The notes under the pieces are model-generated. The model saw only the letters and a list, made by a program, of their open reading frames with translations. It was not told the DNA's origin and ran no database searches. A DNA stretch of 39,510 nucleotides from Reclinomonas americana ATCC 50394. Taxonomy: Eukaryota > Jakobida > Jakobea > Jakobida. The DNA is taken from assembly GCA_048213135.1 (NCBI GenBank), contig PS015026.1, positions 300,526-340,035 of the forward strand, read 5' to 3'. The translations under genes were made by a program, and so were the position numbers. Below are positions 35,771 through 39,510 of this stretch, in pieces (the first letter of the stretch is position 1; the number at the start of each line of letters is the position of its first letter).

Positions 35771-37425
35771 CTATGAGGGAGCACCGGCCTTCTTGTGACC
35801 GCCAAAGGAGAAGCGGTCGCCGAGGGTGGCGGCGGTGTCGGGCGACTTGGTGGCCGGCGAGAAGAGACCGAACTGGGTCACGGGGTCGCGCAACCAGCCC
35901 TCGCACGGAGGTCGCATGTTCATCAGGGCCAGCTCGTTTGGGATGGCCATCTCGTCCATCGGCGGCTTGACAGGGAACTCGTGTGTCACGCTGCGTGCGC
36001 TTGCCAGTGGACTGCACCAGCAGTCAGCGCCTCATCCTGCGGTAAAAAAAGGGAACAGCACACCGACCTTTCATCCGCAGGCTCGTCACCGTCGGCACCG
36101 GCTTTGCGGGTGGCCACAGCACAGCGCCCGATCCGCGCATGCTGCTCAACGCCTTGCTCTTGCTCTTGCGCAGCACACGCGCCGGATCGGCGGCATCTGC
36201 CGCTGCCTCGGCCGCCTCCGCCTCCACTCGCCTCCTCTCCTGCTCCGCACGCTGCGCCTGCACAATACGCGCCTCGTGCTCATCCGCCGCACGCTGCAGC
36301 ACCGCGGCAATCCGCGGCGACTCTCGCTCCGTCCGCAACGCCTGCAAGTGCGACAGCAACTCACTCTCGTCCTCGCCGAGGAACTCGGGCNNNNNNNNNN
36401 NNNNNNNNNNNNNNNNNNNNNNNNNNNNNNNNNNNNNNNNNNNNNNNNNNNNNNNNNNNNNNNNNNNNNNNNNNNNNNNNNNNNNNNNNNNNNNNNNNNN
36501 NNNNNNNNNNNNNNNNNNNNNNNNNNNNNNNNNNNNNNNNNNNNNNNNNNNNNNNNNNNNNNNNNNNNNNNNNNNNNNNNNNNNNNNNNNNNNNNNNNNN
36601 NNNNNNNNNNNNNNNNNNNNNNNNNNNNNNNNNNNNNNNNNNNNNNNNNNNNNNNNNNNNNNNNNNNNNNNNNNNNNNNNNNNNNNNNNNNNNNNNNNNN
36701 NNNNNNNNNNNNNNNNNNNNNNNNNNNNNNNNNNNNNNNNNNNNNNNNNNNNNNNNNNNNNNGACTCCAGCACCTCGCGCCCACGATCCACATCACCCCA
36801 GATGGCCGCCTTCAGTGCATCTGAGCTCACACGCGTGAGGAGCGAACCACGATGGAACTCTCTGCAGGCACAGACGAACACACCGAGGCTCTCAAAGTTC
36901 TTCTCTGGTCGCAAGTACGTGGTCACCACTAGCCGCAGATGCCGCTCATACAGATCGCAGCCGAACTCGTGCAGAATGTAAGGCTCCTGCAGCAGGAGAC
37001 GAGTGAGTTGCTCTTCTCATGCTCTCTCTCTCTCGCTCTCTTGCCTCACTCAACAATGGTCTTGTGTTGATTGTGGAAGTAGGGGTTCCAGCCAATGCTC
37101 AACACGGCCTTGTATACGGGTCCATTGTCGACACGTGCCCACGCAGCGTAGATGCCAGTGGAGGTGCTCTCGTCGGCCAACTCTGACTCGTTGCCCTCCA
37201 GTGGAATGTTGGCTGCCACAGTGTGTGAGAGAGGGAGTGTGTGAGAGGAGAGAGAGAGAGCACACCTGTGGGGATGCCAAGCAGCGAGCTTCCTCTGCCA
37301 AAGCCACGCACGATCTCACCCTGTGTGTGCATGTGAGACATGTGTGAGACATGTGTGTGCGTGTGTGTGTGCGTTTGCACCTGCAGCAGCAGTGGCTTTG
37401 CGAGTGTGTGCTCTCCTTCGCTCAT
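35771..37425 (-). CDS. RFK: Riboflavin kinase with C-terminal extension
   Basis: Phosphorylates riboflavin to FMN with ATP (EC 2.7.1.26), the first step of flavin cofactor synthesis. Exons: 37381-37425 (MSEGEHTLAKPLLLQ), 37266-37320, 37055-37212, 36884-36986, 36763-36820 and, after an N run, 36390 downward. Hallmarks: GEIVRGFGRGSSLLGIPTAN with the Pro-Thr-Ala-Asn motif, TGIYAAWARV, LSIGWNPYF, EPYILHEFGCDLY with the catalytic glutamate, and TYLRPEKNFESL. The last helix DALKAAIWGDVDRGREVLES follows after a 63-base intron. The domain alone is complete at about 150 residues. Beyond it the frame continues as a charged helical stretch (PEFLGEDESELLSHLQALR, then AEQERRRVEAEAAEAAA) and ends after FSFGGHKKAGAPS at 35771. 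The splice between about 36100 and 35990 is not resolved, so the last exon could belong elsewhere. Confidence 0.87.
36391..36762. other. Assembly gap (372 N)
   Basis: N run inside the riboflavin kinase gene. The minus-strand coding before it ends REVLE plus two bases and resumes as PEFLGEDE. Joined directly the frame is kept and the sequence lines up with the end of known riboflavin kinases, so the real gap may be close to zero. Confidence 0.99.
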
Positions 37426-37483
37426 TCGAGGACTGATTGTGATCGGGGACGACTCGGAGATCGCGAAGTGTGCTCGGACTTTA
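37426..37483 (-). promoter_or_regulatory. 58-base spacer between tandem genes
   Basis: The minus-strand ADF-H gene stops (TAG, 37484-37486) only 58 bases before the start codon of the riboflavin kinase gene on the same strand. The polyadenylation site of the first and the promoter of the second must overlap this spacer or neighbouring coding sequence. No AATAAA or TATA box is seen. Confidence 0.6.
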
Positions 37484-39401
37484 CTAATCGTGGTCGTCCA
37501 GGTCGTCCATGTCCCAGTCGGAGTCGCTGTCTGTGCACATGCAAAGGTTTGTGAGCGTCGATTTGTGATCGGGCGGTAAAGGAAGACGAAAGAAGTCACC
37601 TTGCGATCGCGAAGTCGATCGAGGGCGTTCGGGAGACGAGAGACCGGGGAGGTTGGAGCCGCTTCGCTGCTGCTGTAGCGCCTGCAGAGCGAGTAGTCGC
37701 GGGCTTGGATCGTCCGCCGATGGCACGGGCAGTGGAGCCTCGGGGACAGGCGGGAGAGGCATCGGGCTTCGAGATCTGCAACAAGCGACACGGTCGGTCG
37801 ATTGCACCCGCTGCTGTGGAGGCACGACTCCCCGAGCTCGACAACAAACCTCCCAATGTCCTTTCGCGGCGACGGGCTGGTGGCACTGACACCGGCAGCT
37901 GCTGGCACCTGCACCCGTCCAGGAGGTAAGTCGTGATCCAGTGACGGGATAGCATTTCAGAAAACGCAACAGCCGGCAGCGCTCCATACTCGGCCTTCAC
38001 ATCGGGTCGCGAAGAGGCACGCCCGGCCGATCCCACACGCTGCGAAGAGTTGCGCGAGGGCGGTGGCGAATTGGTCGGCGTGCGCGTTGGCGACAAGCCA
38101 TGCCGAGCCGGATCAATGCTGCCATCATCAACCTCTGTCGTCAGCACAGAGCGACCACTCTCAACAGACACACAAACAAACCCAGTCTTTTGCAACAACT
38201 GCTTCAGTCGCTCGTCAGTGCGTCGACTGATCTGCGTACATCGCGCATCGACCATGCCCCACATCTTTTGCTGCCGATCGCGAATCGCCCCGAGACTGCC
38301 AACGCAGTAAGCGCGACGCACATCATCACCATCGACACGACGAATCCTCACCGGAGGGTGGAGAGATCCGAGAGCGACTGATGCACTTTCTGACGCAGCT
38401 GCTCCAGCTCATCCGCAATCATCTTCTCCACGTCGTCGAAATGCACACTCCGACCCGGCGCCGCCTGCACCACGCCCACACCACGATCAGTACCAGCTTA
38501 CCCTCTCCTGTGTTCTTCTCCTCCCCCCATCCCACCTTCTTTTGCTCGCTCTTGGCCGCGGGTGGAGCGACGGCCAGTGGCGGCAAAGGTGCCGGCGCGG
38601 CATTCTTTGGCGATTCAGCCTGCCGCGGACTTGTGGAGTTGGAGCTCGACGCAGAGCCGCTGCCTCTCCGCGGCGACTCCGAGGGCGTTCGCTTGACGAG
38701 CGTGCGTCGAGTGGCGCCCGCGCTGCCGCCCGCCGCCACCGCCGACACCACATTCTCGAACGGCGGACGCGATTTCGGAGGCGAAGTGGTGGCCAGTGCG
38801 GCAGCCACCTGCCGCGACACCGCCTCGGGATCAATGTCGTCCTCGGACCACGCGTCGACCTCCACGCAAATGTCCTGCGTCAACCCCAGAGTACTGGAGG
38901 TGAGCCGCAAAAAACCAACCAAGCACCTCAGATCACACTGACCGGCAACAGTGACAGGATGCCCTGCTTGCCTTCCTCGACTGTGCTGGGTGCGTACTGG
39001 CTCGCACTCGGTCCGACCCACGTGAGCAGTGCAAAACGCGAGTGTCGACCGTACTCCTCCGGCGCAAACACGCGAATGAGCGCGTACTGGATCTGTGTCA
39101 TTCAGAAGTTGTGTGTAAGATGATCAATCACTTACAGTCGCTCTCTCGTGCCACACACCTTGGCAAAGTGCAAGTGCTCTGTGATCTCTGACATGACGGA
39201 GCTCACGTGGCGCGACCGGCCCTTGTCGATCAGCTTGACGAGGCGATCGTGCACCTGTGTGACCGTTAGACAGTGTGTGTGTTGTCTCGTTCTCTCTCCT
39301 CTCTCTCGTCGCACCTCAAACACAAGATAGTTGACATGGTTCTCGTAAAACTCTTCCACAGCACGCAGCTCGGTCGTCGACGCAAACGTGGCTGTCATCA
39401 C
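37484..39401 (-). CDS. ADF-H/coactosin-domain actin-binding protein with acidic C-terminus
   Basis: Actin-filament-binding protein of the coactosin/Abp1 type. Exons: 39315-39401 (start MMTATFASTTELRAVEEFY), 39159-39254, 38943-39092, 38536-38874, 38352-38464, then further exons down to 37484. The ADF-H domain spans the first four exons: VHDRLVKLIDKG, the core IQYALIRVFAPEEYGRHS, FALLTWVGPSAS and a closing strand DICVEVDAW. A proline/serine-rich linker follows with repeated SP and TP sites. Next is a helix VEKMIADELEQLRQKVHQ continuing in MWGMVDARCTQISRRTDERL, then another disordered part (LPVPSADDPSPRLLALQ). The last residues are DSDSDWDMDDLDDHD: a tryptophan within an acidic end, as in Arp2/3-binding acidic motifs of WASP and Abp1 proteins. 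No SH3 domain is seen. Confidence 0.84.
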
Positions 39402-39510
39402 TCCACCTTTTCTCTACTCTTCCCCCAATAATAATCGATCGATCTGCAATCCAATTCATGCGCTTTCACTCCCTTCCTCCACTGCGCGTCTCACTTTTCT
39501 CCGCCCGCCC
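39402..39510 (-). promoter_or_regulatory. Upstream region of the ADF-H gene
   Basis: Last 109 bases of the window. Contains aataataatcgatcgatctg and, on the minus strand, purine-rich stretches. Likely holds the promoter or 5' leader of the ADF-H gene; nothing more specific can be said. Confidence 0.35.

Noticed and set aside
36862-36883. A 22-base intron in the riboflavin kinase gene
   Set aside because: Splicing it leads to a stop after ten codons. The 63-base intron 36821-36883 gives NFESL then DALKAAIWGDV, matching the family helix.

Overview
The window is nuclear DNA from an intron-dense, compact, GC-rich unicellular eukaryote. Introns are GT-AG, mostly 50-110 bases, with donors such as gtgagt and gtgcgt. 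Exons are short, and neighbouring genes lie 40-120 bases apart. I cannot name the lineage from sequence alone. Open reading frames longer than an exon are mostly shadows, so genes were built by splicing in phase and matching conserved families. Seven runs of N show that this is a draft scaffold.

Layout, left to right: (1) the 3' part of an unusual Rho-family GTPase (+, 67-916); (2) a VIT plus von Willebrand A protein (-, 1001-4758); (3) a very large gene (-, 5099-17682) with a cysteine-rich start, about 20 fibronectin-III-like repeats marked by a Gly-Pro-Trp motif, and a GAS2 microtubule-binding domain near the end; (4) an acidic, Ser/Thr-rich and probably nuclear protein (+, 17794-22186); (5) an LtrA-like membrane protein (-, 22252-23812); (6) a berberine-bridge-type FAD oxidase without its N-terminus (+, 24392-25704); (7) a C-terminal-motor kinesin-14 (-, 25795-32627); (8) a mitochondrial SLC25 carrier (+, 32687-34257); (9) a low-complexity protein with a histidine run (+, 34378-35728); (10) a riboflavin kinase with a C-terminal extension (-, 35771-37425); (11) an ADF-H/coactosin protein ending in an acidic tryptophan motif (-, 37484-39401).

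Several genes concern the cytoskeleton (Rho GTPase, GAS2 protein, kinesin-14, ADF-H protein), but nothing shows that they act as one pathway. Gene pairs are packed head to head or tail to tail: 59 bases separate the kinesin and carrier start codons, and 58 bases separate the ADF-H stop from the riboflavin kinase start.

The strongest unusual signal is structural. The piece 7014-8068, bounded by N runs, carries the same repeats as its neighbours but on the opposite strand. Turning it round restores one uninterrupted reading frame at both ends, so it is very probably inverted in the scaffold. Two other long N runs also sit between sequences that join in frame with nothing missing.
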